A DNA stretch of 15,681 bases, from assembly GCA_003167015.1 (NCBI GenBank), contig PMUF01000589.1, positions 1-15,681 of the forward strand, in the 5' to 3' direction. The notes under the pieces are model-generated. The model was given only the letters and a program-made list of their open reading frames with translations, was not told where the DNA came from and made no database searches. The stretch comes from Chitinophagaceae bacterium (GTDB taxonomy: Bacteria; Bacteroidota; Bacteroidia; Chitinophagales; Chitinophagaceae). Made by a program: the position numbers and the translations under genes. Positions 6,561 to 15,600 of this stretch are shown one piece after another (the stretch's first letter is position 1; each line of letters starts with the position of its first letter).

Positions 6561-9500
6561 CTACACCAGCGGTACCCAGACTGTTACCCGGGTGCCCTTG
6601 TCTTTTTCACTCCGGATGGACAGGTTGCCCCGGAGGATCTTCATCAGGTCTTTGATAATCAGGTAACCCAATCCATTGCCTTTTCGGTTGTCTACATTGG
6701 CGGAAGAAATAATAAAGTGGTCAGCCATAATGCTGTTGATCTGTTCGGGGGCCATTCCGACGCCCGTGTCCTCGATGAGAAGAGCGACCCCATCCTGGCC
6801 GGGGGTGCTGCTGACGCGGACATAGCCTTGCGAAGTAAAATTGATACCATTGAGGATCAGGTTATAGAGAACGATTTTTACGGGTTCTATGTACTGGAAA
6901 AGTATCAGTTGCTCATCTATATCATTGATCAGGCTGATTTGTTTTTGCCTTGCCATAGCGTTAAAGATCCCGGTCAGTTGGGTAACCAGCTCATGCAGAT
7001 TGAAGCTTTCCCTGGCCATACGACGGTCTTCATTCTTGTATTTGATCCAGTTGAGTATATTGGTAGACAGTAATTCAAGCTCTTTGGAGGTGGTGGCAAT
7101 TTCCTGAATGGCTTCCTGTTGCAATTCTTCCGTCAGGCCATGTCTTTTTTCGATAAGGCTTTTGCCGGTGAGGTGCAGGAACCGCAGTGGTGTGATCAGG
7201 TCATGGCTGATGATCGAGATGAGTCTTGTTTTGATGGTATCGGTCTTTTCCAGTTCTTCATTCTTGGACTGCAATTCCCGGGTCTTTTCGGCGATTTGCT
7301 GCTCCAGCCTGTTTTGCCTGATCTTGAATTGACGGGTACGGAGCCGGACGATGCCGATTACCAGGGTAATGAACAGGCAAAGGCCCAATATCCAGCTCCA
7401 TAATTGCTGATACCAATGTGGCTGGATAGAGAAGTCGTATTCCGTATAACTGTAGTTACCGATGCCAAATCCGTTGGGCTTACGCAGGAGCAGCCGGTAA
7501 TTACCCGATACCAGGTTACTGAAATGCAATTGGGGATCGGGTCCGGCTTCCAACAGCTGCCAATCCCCGGAGTAGGGGGCCAGCCGGTATTCGATGCGCA
7601 GGTTTTCCTTATCGGCCCAGGCAGGAAACCCCAGGTCGAAGACCAGTTCGCGGGTATTGCCAGGCAGATCGGCCCTGACCAGGGAGTTGACATTGATGGC
7701 GTTGCTGTCGGCAGTGAACCCATCGATATAGACCTGTCCTTCCGGCAGCCGGGATACGGGTCGGGCCGGGTTCACCCATACCAGTCCATCCATTGTCGGG
7801 AAAGACAGAACGCTATCATTCAACCGCAACGCACATGGTGTGCATCCCCCATTCAATTCAGTGATGTCCATCCCATCTCTTCGCCCATAATAATGATAAT
7901 ATACGGACGTGATATTGCTGTCGAAGGCTGCCATCATATCTTCCGGCCGTGCCCGGAACAACCCTTTGTTCGTACTGATCCAGCAATAGCCCAGCTTGTC
8001 GGCGATAAAGCAGTGGGCATAGAGCAAATAGCCGTTCTTATCCACCGGAACAGGCCGGATCTTTCCATCCTTGCAGAGGAAGATCCCACGGCCATAAGTG
8101 CCTATAAAGAGAAAGCCCTTGTATTTCCACAGGGCCCTGATGCAGATGCCCGGTATATACAGGAGGGTATCGATGGCATAGGTCAGGGTATTATACCGCA
8201 ACAGGCCATTGCAGCTGGCGATCGCCAGCTGGCCCGGACTCATTTCCAGCATGGAAAAGGGGGCATTGCCGTTGACGTCTGCCAATGGATACCGGTACCG
8301 GTAGTCGACCCTGCCGTCGTGGAGCTCGCCGATGCCGATGGCATTGGCTACATACAGCCGGCCGCCCGTCATAGCAAAACCGTCGGTAATGGAGCCCGCT
8401 CCGGGGAGAATGATTGTCGTCCGACGGGTCCTGTAATCGTAGGAAAGGATAGTGTCGTCACGACTGTACCACAGCAGGCTGTCCGGCGTAGTCAACACAA
8501 AATTATTGAACGGGCGTCGGGCTACCGGTAGTCCGGCCTGGCCGCCAGACGCGTCCGGCAACACATCTCCCGTGCTGGTAAGGATGGCTGCCCCCTGCGG
8601 CCGCCGGAGGCTTGCCGCAGGCGATGCCGGCAATGCGACCTGGCTGTAGTAAGCAGTAGAGGATTCCGGAGAGGTCATGGCTGCTTTCACCGTTTTGACT
8701 TCGTTCTTCCGGATGACGATGATCCCTTTAGAGCCAGTGCCGATAAAAACTATCCCGTTGACGGAATCGTAAGCCAGGTAAGCTAAGAAAGCATCTATCG
8801 GAATAGACTGGCAGATCAGCCGGGCGACGAGTTGATGACCGTCGTAATCCAGTAACCAGGCCCGGGTTCCGCTGACGACGATAGGGTGGCTCATGCTGTT
8901 ATCCCAGAATAATTTCTGTGGCCAATTCCCCTCTATTCCTCTCAGGCCTACCGCCGTCTGTTGCCCGGTGGCGGTATCCAGGTGATAGAATTGCTTTTTG
9001 CCGCTGAAAACCCAGATTTGCCCGGCCAGGTAAAAAGGCTTCGATCCCGGCTCCAGTGCAGCGACGAAAACAGGCGCCCGATAGCCGATCCGGTAATCAT
9101 AGATGGTGTCGAAGCGGGTGAGCATGATCCGGCTGTCACTCAATGGGATCAGGGATTCCGACCAGAAACTGAATCCGAAACCGGCGGGTGGCTGCATAGA
9201 CGATTGCCGGAACAATTTTCCCGAGGCGATGAGACCCGTCAGCTGAAAGGTGCTCGGGCGGGTGTTGATCGTCACGCGGCCCATGGATTGAAGCCGGTTT
9301 CGCATAACAAAGAACAGATCTCCTGCCTCATCCGAGGTATAGATCCTGCCATCCCTGCTCTTCAGCAGAAAAAGCATTCTTTCGGAAAATAACTCCGGGG
9401 TATTAGCCTTTGAAAAGGTGACAAAATCAACTCCGTTATAGCGGGTTATCCCGGCCTCCGTGGCAATCCACAGAAAGCCTGTCTGTTCATCCCACTGCAA

Positions 9501-9632
9501 GCCTTTGATGCCATTGGAAGGAAGCCCGTTGTCCGTAGTAAATCTCTCAACAAGGTAATCAGGCTGGGCGGGAAGGATAAGACAGCAGCCCAGCAACAGG
9601 GCAGACAGACCAATTATCTTAATAATTGACAT
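6561..9632 (-). CDS. Membrane sensor histidine kinase with Reg_prop/Y_Y_Y periplasmic region (HK2)
   Basis: The 1023-residue protein is a full-length paralogue of HK1. Order: signal peptide (about 1-22), periplasmic propeller repeats (first unit DNGLPSNGIKGLQWDEQTGF), Y_Y_Y domain (about 674-742), transmembrane helix (about 745-763), coiled-coil linker, then the kinase. The H-box IISHDLITPLRF carries His810. The N-box has Asn928 and Asn931, G1 (IEDTGVGM) has Asp955, and G2 reads KGNGLGYLI. The C-terminus closes normally with GTRVTVWVP, so all kinase motifs are intact. Its ATG lies 14 bp inside the upstream response-regulator gene, indicating translational coupling and a cognate pair. The product should autophosphorylate on periplasmic ligand binding and pass phosphate to that regulator; the ligand is unknown. 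A GC-rich stretch near residues 332-349 looks like a small insertion relative to HK1. Confidence 0.92.
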   Translation of the reverse strand: MSIIKIIGLSALLLGCCLILPAQPDYLVERFTTDNGLPSNGIKGLQWDEQTGFLWIATEAGITRYNGVDFVTFSKANTPELFSERMLFLLKSRDGRIYTSDEAGDLFFVMRNRLQSMGRVTINTRPSTFQLTGLIASGKLFRQSSMQPPAGFGFSFWSESLIPLSDSRIMLTRFDTIYDYRIGYRAPVFVAALEPGSKPFYLAGQIWVFSGKKQFYHLDTATGQQTAVGLRGIEGNWPQKLFWDNSMSHPIVVSGTRAWLLDYDGHQLVARLICQSIPIDAFLAYLAYDSVNGIVFIGTGSKGIIVIRKNEVKTVKAAMTSPESSTAYYSQVALPASPAASLRRPQGAAILTSTGDVLPDASGGQAGLPVARRPFNNFVLTTPDSLLWYSRDDTILSYDYRTRRTTIILPGAGSITDGFAMTGGRLYVANAIGIGELHDGRVDYRYRYPLADVNGNAPFSMLEMSPGQLAIASCNGLLRYNTLTYAIDTLLYIPGICIRALWKYKGFLFIGTYGRGIFLCKDGKIRPVPVDKNGYLLYAHCFIADKLGYCWISTNKGLFRARPEDMMAAFDSNITSVYYHYYGRRDGMDITELNGGCTPCALRLNDSVLSFPTMDGLVWVNPARPVSRLPEGQVYIDGFTADSNAINVNSLVRADLPGNTRELVFDLGFPAWADKENLRIEYRLAPYSGDWQLLEAGPDPQLHFSNLVSGNYRLLLRKPNGFGIGNYSYTEYDFSIQPHWYQQLWSWILGLCLFITLVIGIVRLRTRQFKIRQNRLEQQIAEKTRELQSKNEELEKTDTIKTRLISIISHDLITPLRFLHLTGKSLIEKRHGLTEELQQEAIQEIATTSKELELLSTNILNWIKYKNEDRRMARESFNLHELVTQLTGIFNAMARQKQISLINDIDEQLILFQYIEPVKIVLYNLILNGINFTSQGYVRVSSTPGQDGVALLIEDTGVGMAPEQINSIMADHFIISSANVDNRKGNGLGYLIIKDLMKILRGNLSIRSEKDKGTRVTVWVPLV
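8594..8621. repeat. Intragenic GC-rich inverted repeat in HK2
   Basis: CCTGCGGC (8594-8601) and GCCGCAGG (8614-8621) are exact reverse complements around 12 bp. The repeat lies inside the propeller-coding part of HK2 and encodes roughly residues 338-347 of a proline/alanine/arginine stretch that HK1 seems to lack. It may be a remnant of a small palindromic element or simply a flexible loop. Confidence 0.45.
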
Positions 9633-10230
9633 TATACAAGGTAGCCAATTCTATCAATTCTTTCAGGTTTGTGGTCAGGGTTTTCTCGAATATCCGGTTC
9701 TTCACCGTAGAGACGGTGTTCATTTTTACGTTCAGGGTTTGAGCGATCTCTTTGGTGCCCAAACCTTTCAGCACATAGTGAAGAATCTCCAGTTCGCGGG
9801 GTGCGAGGGCAGAGAAGGGATTGTTCGGATACCTGGTGCCCGGATCATCCCGCAAAGACTGCTCATTCAACAGGAAGCGCCGCAAAAGGCGGATCGTCTC
9901 TTCCTCCGGTGTCGTCTTGGGAAGATAGTGATCTATCCCATATTGGCGCAGCGCCTTGCCATATACTTCCGCCGGCTGCATGGAAAATACCATTACCCTT
10001 AATTCAGGATAGAGCTTGCGGATAGCAGGAAGGATTTCCAGCGTACTGCCGTCTGACAAGATAATATCCAATACCAGGTGAGAGTATTTCTTCTTTGCCA
10101 GCTCCTTCATCAATTCATTGCAGCTGGTCACTTCGGATACGGCTGTAAAACCCAGATGCAATTGCAATAGCAGCTTCAGACCTTTTCGGATCATGCTATG
10201 ATCGTCAGCCAATAATATTTGTGGTTGCAT
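9619..10230 (-). CDS. NarL/LuxR-family response regulator, partner of HK2
   Basis: The ATG at 10230 gives 203 residues beginning MQPQILLADDHSMIRKGL, where family members begin; an in-frame TTG at 10251 would add seven unneeded residues. The receiver domain (about 3-120) has the acidic pair Asp9/Asp10, phospho-acceptor Asp55 (VLDIILSDGS), Ser83 at the switch position and Lys105 (HYLPK). The C-terminal LuxR/GerE helix-turn-helix (about 140-200) reads LAPRELEILHYVLKGLGTKE and continues through NTVSTVKNRIFEK. Phosphorylation by HK2, whose gene overlaps its 3' end by 14 bp, should promote dimerisation and DNA binding. The palindrome and direct repeats at 10268-10324, just upstream, are candidate sites. 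All key residues are present. Confidence 0.93.
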   Translation of the reverse strand: MQPQILLADDHSMIRKGLKLLLQLHLGFTAVSEVTSCNELMKELAKKKYSHLVLDIILSDGSTLEILPAIRKLYPELRVMVFSMQPAEVYGKALRQYGIDHYLPKTTPEEETIRLLRRFLLNEQSLRDDPGTRYPNNPFSALAPRELEILHYVLKGLGTKEIAQTLNVKMNTVSTVKNRIFEKTLTTNLKELIELATLYNVNY

Positions 10231-10267
10231 TGTGAGGCTAATGTTCAACAATAAAAAAGAACCTGCT

Positions 10268-10283
10268 GTAGAATTAATTCTAC
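10268..10283. promoter_or_regulatory. 16-bp perfect palindrome, candidate operator
   Basis: GTAGAATTAATTCTAC is identical to its reverse complement over 16 bp. It sits 38 bp upstream of the response-regulator start, in the divergent region, and two bases before the direct-repeat pair. LuxR-type regulators bind dyad-symmetric sites, so it is a natural candidate site for the adjacent regulator. Function is inferred. Confidence 0.55.
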
Positions 10284-10285
10284 TT

Positions 10286-10324
10286 TTTGCCGGATGTAAA
10301 GCTATTAATTTGCCGGATGTAAAG
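10286..10324. repeat. 16-bp perfect direct repeat in the divergent control region
   Basis: TTTGCCGGATGTAAAG occurs at 10286-10301 and again at 10309-10324, 23 bp start to start, close to two helical turns. The spacer is CTATTAA. The repeat lies between the divergent response regulator and the three-gene cluster, next to a perfect palindrome. This arrangement suggests cooperative binding of a dimeric regulator on one face of the DNA. The remaining part of the intergenic region, 10325-10485, shows no clear promoter or RNA. Confidence 0.7.
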
Positions 10325-10485
10325 ATCAGCCACCCTCAAATGCTGATTCAGATCAAGTACACGCATGACCTCCTACATTCAACCTATGTCCTGCAATATC
10401 CTGAGATTTTGAATTTGACCTACACCAGACCAGTCATCCTACAGTTCGACCATAACAACCCATTTGTTAAACTTAATTTTTTGTT

Positions 10486-10830
10486 ATGTCAGGCTTTCGA
10501 TTGAGAATCAACGGTTTAAAAAATATTTCCTATGCGGCTGCCATCCAGGAATCCCTGCCTTTCGATCAGTCTTTCGAAGTGGAGTACCTTTTCGACCGGC
10601 AATGGAATTCGATCATGGTCAAGCCTATTCTCGTTCATTCCGTTGTTATATTCCTGGTCAATTTCCCTAACGGTGACGGCGAATCCATGGCGCTCGTCTA
10701 CAATGAAAAAGATACCTGGTCGGATATCGAGAAGGAGTCGACCGGTCAAACGACAGCCATCGGTATAGCCATCGAGAATTACTATTCCAACCGCTATCTG
10801 CCCGTACCGCCTTCCCATTTGCTCAACTGA
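10486..10830 (+). CDS. Uncharacterised 114-residue protein
   Basis: No named family is recognised. The ATG at 10486 follows an AT-rich stretch without a Shine-Dalgarno. The protein has no signal peptide and looks cytosolic: a mixed alpha/beta composition with a likely strand near 43-60 (IMVKPILVHSVVIFLVNFP), an acidic DTWSDIEKE segment near 85, and an end reading AIGIAIENYYSNRYLPV. It is the first gene of a three-gene run; the sigma-like gene starts 29 bp after its stop. It is transcribed divergently from the HK2 system, so the palindrome and direct repeats upstream may control it. Balanced codon use and gene spacing argue that it is real. Confidence 0.6.
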   Translation: MSGFRLRINGLKNISYAAAIQESLPFDQSFEVEYLFDRQWNSIMVKPILVHSVVIFLVNFPNGDGESMALVYNEKDTWSDIEKESTGQTTAIGIAIENYYSNRYLPVPPSHLLN

Positions 10831-10859
10831 TTTCATCAACCGGCAACCGCTGTTTCACC

Positions 10860-11258
10860 ATGCCTGAATTCAATGACGTATTCAATGATATAGGGGAGCA
10901 GGATCTTCCCGTCCTGCATTTACAGATGGGGTCTCCAGACGCTTTCAAGGTCCTTTTATTCCAGTATTACCCGGAAATTCTTTCGTTTGCGGTCATGTGT
11001 CTGGAGGATCAATTGGTTGCGCGTACCGTGACGCTGGAGGTCTTTTTCCTGTTGTGGGAGCGGCATGCTGATTTTGACAGGGAGAAGGCGATCAAAGCCT
11101 TCCTTTATCTCGCTGTTCGCAACAAATGCCTGCATCATCTGCCGGCGGCTGGTTCCCGCGCCGATCTTCCACCCGTTACTCCTGCCCCTTCCTTACCCCG
11201 GGAAATGCTGAGAGATATTTTTGACTATACCGACAGGTCGAATTTTTTTGCCTGTTGA
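10860..11258 (+). CDS. Sigma-70 region 2-like protein lacking region 4
   Basis: The first ~95 of 132 residues resemble region 2 of Bacteroidota ECF sigma factors: DAFKVLLFQYYPEILSFA, then LEDQLVARTVTLEVFFLLWE, then KAIKAFLYLAVRNKCLHHL (about 27-94). Region 2 normally binds the RNA polymerase beta-prime coiled coil and melts the -10 element. A normal ECF factor continues for another 70-100 residues with region 4; here only a 35-residue proline-rich tail follows before the stop, and the next gene starts 24 bp later, leaving no room for a frameshifted region 4. It may be a deletion remnant or a stand-alone region-2 protein. The start is the ATG at 10860, 29 bp after the previous gene. Confidence 0.65.
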   Translation: MPEFNDVFNDIGEQDLPVLHLQMGSPDAFKVLLFQYYPEILSFAVMCLEDQLVARTVTLEVFFLLWERHADFDREKAIKAFLYLAVRNKCLHHLPAAGSRADLPPVTPAPSLPREMLRDIFDYTDRSNFFAC

Positions 11259-11282
11259 AGGGGATAGCCTAGTTTTATAGCA

Positions 11283-12566
11283 ATGACCTATCCGACGATT
11301 TTGCAGAGTGCCGGCCCTACCGAATTGGAACAGGCGGTCGCTGACAATCATAAGGAGCTGTTCAGACAGGAGTCGCTTGCGCTGGGTGGTGACCTGATCA
11401 CTAACGACGGTCTTTGCTGGACGACGGGTACACCAGAGAGCAGTTCCATGATCGCCTTTCCCGATTTGACGACGGAAAGCGCACCCGGCCTGCTGGATGG
11501 GTTAGTGTCTTTTTATCTTCGTCATCCGCCGCGGGGTTCGGGCTGCTGGTCCCTGGACCCACCCCGTCCGGCGGACCTGGGCGTTCACCTGCTGGCCCGC
11601 GGGTGGCAGCTTGGCTGGCGCCCTCACTGGATGGGGTTGGATCTCGAACAACTGCAGACTCATCATCCTTTCCCGAAAGGTCTCACCATTGTCCGGGACA
11701 ACGATCGTTCGCTGACCTCCGTCACTCATCTGCCTTATGCCCGGGTAGTCACCCCCATACCTTCCGGCGCTGCCTTCCCCGGGCAATGGATGCGATTCAT
11801 CGCATTACTCCGCGGCAGGGTTGTCGGGCAAAGTGTTGTGTTCATGACCACCGGGCCTTTAGGGGTGGCGGGCATCTATCATGTGGGGGTGGTGCCGCGT
11901 GCCCGGGGCAAGGGCATCGGCAAGGCTGTCACCCTGGCCGCCTGTCTCTATGCCCGGCAAAAGGGATATCGGTACGCGGTATTGAATTCAACCCATGTGG
12001 GCCGGCATCCCTATGAGCAATTGGGTTTTTTAACGGTAGGACAGGGGTGGACCTGGTGGCTGATGATCGACAAGCTGCTGGCCCATCCGCCGGGTATCCA
12101 GGCGGTCAGGCTGGCGGAGGCTATTGGTCTTGGCGACGAGGCGGAACTCGACCGGTTAGGTCCGTTATATACATCTGAAGAGCTCAATCAGCCGCTGACC
12201 AATGGAATGACTCCAATGCAGCTGGCTGTGCATTGCCGGCAAGGGCCGGCGGCAGAATGGCTGCTCAATGGAGGGGCGAATTATACTGCATTGGACGCGT
12301 GGGATCTGGGCTGGAAAGATCGTGCCCGGCAATTGTTGCAACGCAAGCCCGGCCATATAGACCGGCTTTACGGTGAAGGAGCAACGACACTGCTGCATAT
12401 TGCCGCCGAGCGCAATGACGGAGAACTGGCGGAGCTTGCGCTGTCGGCCAATCCCGACCTGCAACTGAAGGATAAGGCTTTTAAGGCTACGCCACTGGAA
12501 TGGGCAAAGCATTTCGGTCATACAGATATCATGCGGCTGATCCATACGAAGCAGCACAAAGGCTGA
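11283..12566 (+). CDS. GNAT-family acetyltransferase fused to C-terminal ankyrin-like repeats
   Basis: The 427-residue protein has an N-terminal part (about 1-130) of unassigned fold, perhaps a degenerate first GNAT copy, and a clear GNAT domain (about 135-262). Motif A reads YHVGVVPRARGKGIGKAVT near 199-217, where the R-x-x-G-x-G/A loop holds acetyl-CoA pyrophosphate. It is followed by YAVLNSTHVGRHPYEQLGF, the usual GNAT end signature. A C-terminal ~140 residues contain ankyrin-like units: GMTPMQLAVHCRQ...WLLNGGAN (about 308-334), ATTLLHIAAERND (about 367-379) and ATPLEWAKHFGHTDIMRLI (402-420). It should transfer an acetyl group to an amine, with the repeats selecting a protein partner; the substrate is unknown. 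It is the third gene of a closely spaced + strand run and has no signal peptide, so it is cytosolic. Confidence 0.82.
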   Translation: MTYPTILQSAGPTELEQAVADNHKELFRQESLALGGDLITNDGLCWTTGTPESSSMIAFPDLTTESAPGLLDGLVSFYLRHPPRGSGCWSLDPPRPADLGVHLLARGWQLGWRPHWMGLDLEQLQTHHPFPKGLTIVRDNDRSLTSVTHLPYARVVTPIPSGAAFPGQWMRFIALLRGRVVGQSVVFMTTGPLGVAGIYHVGVVPRARGKGIGKAVTLAACLYARQKGYRYAVLNSTHVGRHPYEQLGFLTVGQGWTWWLMIDKLLAHPPGIQAVRLAEAIGLGDEAELDRLGPLYTSEELNQPLTNGMTPMQLAVHCRQGPAAEWLLNGGANYTALDAWDLGWKDRARQLLQRKPGHIDRLYGEGATTLLHIAAERNDGELAELALSANPDLQLKDKAFKATPLEWAKHFGHTDIMRLIHTKQHKG

Positions 12567-12590
12567 GGGTACAATAAAGTGGATGGACGG

Positions 12591-12623
12591 TTAGTGGTGT
12601 AACGGAATTATGGTGTACTTTTT
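12591..12623 (+). promoter_or_regulatory. Candidate promoter of the BNR-propeller gene
   Basis: TTAG (12591-12594), 21 bases, then TACTTTTT (12616-12623) approximates the Bacteroidota TTTG / TAnnTTTG pattern with one mismatch in each box. It lies in the 79-bp gap before the ATG at 12646. No terminator for the preceding gene is visible, so read-through is also possible. Confidence 0.3.
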
Positions 12624-12645
12624 CTGCGTCTATAATCACCATCGC

Positions 12646-15600
12646 ATGAGAAAACTGCTAAACGGCCATTGCTATCTGCTGTTCCGGGGCCTTGCCATTA
12701 TCTTTATCGGTATTATCGCTGCTCCCGTTGATTCCTGTGGACAGGATACTTCCTTATTTGACAATCTTCGCTGGCGCATGATCGGTCCGCATCGTGGCGG
12801 TCGTACTGTCGGAGGTTGCGGAGTGCCGCAACAGCCCAATGTATTCTATATCGGCGTCAACAATGGAGGGGTTTGGAAGACGACCGATTTCGGCAGGACC
12901 TGGGATCCGATATTTGACGATCAGCCTACCGGCTCGATCGGTGATGTTGCGGTGGCGCCCTCCGATCCGAATATTGTATATGTGGCCAGCGGAGAGGGCA
13001 TCCAGCGGCCCGACCTCTCGGTAGGCGATGGAATTTACCGGTCTTCCGATGCCGGTAAGACCTGGGCGCACCTGGGGCTGGCGGCGGGCCAACAGATGGG
13101 CGGACTGGCGGTCGATCCGCATGATCCCAACCGGGTTTTTGTCGCCGTGCTGGGCCATCCTTATGGACCCAATGTGGAAAGAGGAGTCTATCGTAGCCTT
13201 GACGGTGGCAAGACCTGGGAGAAAGTCCTGTATAAAGATGAAAACACCGGCGCCGTGCAGGTGACTATCGATCCGGTCAATCCGCAGATTGTATATGCCG
13301 ACCTTTGGGCAGGGCGACAGGGTCCATGGGAGAATGGTGCCTGGGACGGGCCTAACAGCGGCCTGTTCAAATCCACCGACGGCGGCACGACCTGGCGGCA
13401 ACTTACCGCAGGGCTACCTAATCCGGCACAGGGACTTTCGCGAATCGGATTTTGCATTGCGCCTTCCGATCCCAGTCGTCTGTACGCTACCGTCGCGGCA
13501 GGGCCTTCCAATGGCGGTATCTACCGCAGCGACGATGCCGGTGAATCCTGGAAGAAATTGAATAGCGATCAGCGTTTTTGGGGCCGCGGTGACGATTTCG
13601 CGGAAGTCAAGGCAGATCCGAAAAATAAAGACATCGTTTATACGGCAGATGTGGTGGTCTGGAAGTCCACGGATGGCGGCATGTCCTGGAATGCATTCAA
13701 AGGCGCACCCGGCGGCGATGACTACCACCGGCTGTGGATCAACCCCGATCACCCTGAGATCATGCTGGTGGCCTGCGACCAGGGCGCCATTGTCACCGTC
13801 AACGGCGGGCATACCTTCTCTTCCTGGTACAATCAGCCGACGGCTCAATTTTATCATGTCATCACTGATAATGCTTTCCCCTATAATGTATATGGCGGAC
13901 AGCAGGAGAGCGGCTCGATCGGGATCGCTTCACGCGGTAATGACGGGGAGATCACCTTCCGTGAATGGCATCCTGTCGGGGTAGAAGAATATGGGTACGT
14001 AGCGCCCGACCCTCTGGATCCCAATATTATTTATGGCGGTAAGATCACCCGCTATGACAAACGCACGGGGCAGGTGCAGAACATTGGCCCTGAAGCGGTC
14101 CAAAGCGGTCAGTACCGCTTTCTTCGTACCGCGCCCGTCCTATTCTCGCCAACAGATCCGCATACTCTTTACTTTGCTGGGAATGTGTTATTCAAAACCA
14201 ATAATGACGGCCACTCCTGGCAGGTGATCAGCCCGGATCTCAGTCGCGGATCCTGGGCTGTTCCTGCTAGTGTAGGCATTTATAATACAGATGCCGTGAC
14301 GAAAATGGCAAGGCGGGGTGTGATCTATACCGTCGCTCCCTCACCGGTAGATCCCCTGACGATCTGGGCCGGCACCGACGATGGGCTCATACATATCACG
14401 CGGGACGGCGGAAAGACCTGGAAGAATGTCACACCGCCCGGCATCGCCGACTGGACTAAAATATCCCTGATCGAAGCCGGACATAGCGATGCGGGTACTG
14501 CCTATGCGGCCGTCAACGGCATCCGCATCGACGATATGCATCCGCATATCTACAAGACGCACGACGGCGGGAAATCCTGGACGGCAATCGACGCCGGTCT
14601 GCCGGACGATCCTATCAACGTTGTCAGGGAAGACCCCAAAAGGAAAGGCCTACTGCTGGCCGGTTCCGAGCGAAACGTATGGATTTCCTTCGATGACGGC
14701 GCGCATTGGGCGTCTCTTCGGTTGAATATGCCTGCTACTTCCATTCGTGACCTTGTCTTCAAGGATGCAGATGTGGTGGTGGCCACGCATGGCAGGTCAT
14801 TCTGGATATTGGACGATATTGCACCGCTGCGTGAAATGGGTCCGGCGACGGCTGCGCAGGACGCCGTCCTGTACAAACCCGATCCGGCGATCCGGGTACG
14901 CTGGAACATGAATCCCGATACCCCGCTGCCGGGCGACGAACCCGCCGGTGAAAATCCACCTGATGGAGCGGTGATCGATTATTATCTGAAAGGGGATGCC
15001 GCGGGTCCGGTAACGCTGGAAATTAGTGATGCAACCGGAAGAGTGCTTCGCCGTTTTTCCAGCACCGATACGCTGTACGAGATTCCCGATGTCAATATTC
15101 CGCCTTATTGGATCCGGCCTCAGCAGATCCTGTCTGCCAAAGGCGGTACTCACCGGATGAGCTGGGATCTGCACGAGCAGCCGCTGAATGTCCCCGCATC
15201 TTATCCCATCAGCGCGGTGGTGGGCAATACTGCGCCTGCCGCTACCTCTCCATGGGTGATACCCGGCGCCTATACGGTCAGGCTGATGGTTAACGGTAAG
15301 ACATACACGCAAAGGCTGACGGTAAAGATGGACCCACGGGTAAAAACACCCGTGACCGCTTTGCAGCAACAATATGATCTGGCGGAACGGGCTTACAAAG
15401 GGTGGGACAGCGCCATGCATGGCTATAACCAGGTGCACGCGCTGCGTGCAGGGATCGTCGCGTTGTTGTCCCGGAGCTCCGGCGCCGTCACTACCGCGCT
15501 GCAGGAGTTGGATGCCAGGGCGGCCCTGCTCGAGGGCGCCGGCCGGAGAGGTGGTAACCGGGGCACTCCCCCCGCAGGTACCCAGCTAAAAGCCTTCTCC

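Noticed and set aside
7404..8531. 375-codon open frame on + opposite HK2
   Set aside because: It lies entirely antisense to a well-supported kinase gene, has no recognisable domain, and is expected from the codon bias of the real gene.
10231..10251. Upstream TTG start for the response regulator
   Set aside because: It adds seven residues absent from the family, while the ATG at 10230 is immediately before the conserved start of the receiver domain.
11414..12016. 200-codon open frame on + inside the GNAT-ankyrin gene
   Set aside because: It is out of frame with the supported acetyltransferase and has low-complexity Ser/Pro/Gly composition.
12754..13401. 215-codon open frame on - opposite the propeller gene
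   Set aside because: It is antisense to repeated Asp-box coding sequence and shows no protein features of its own.
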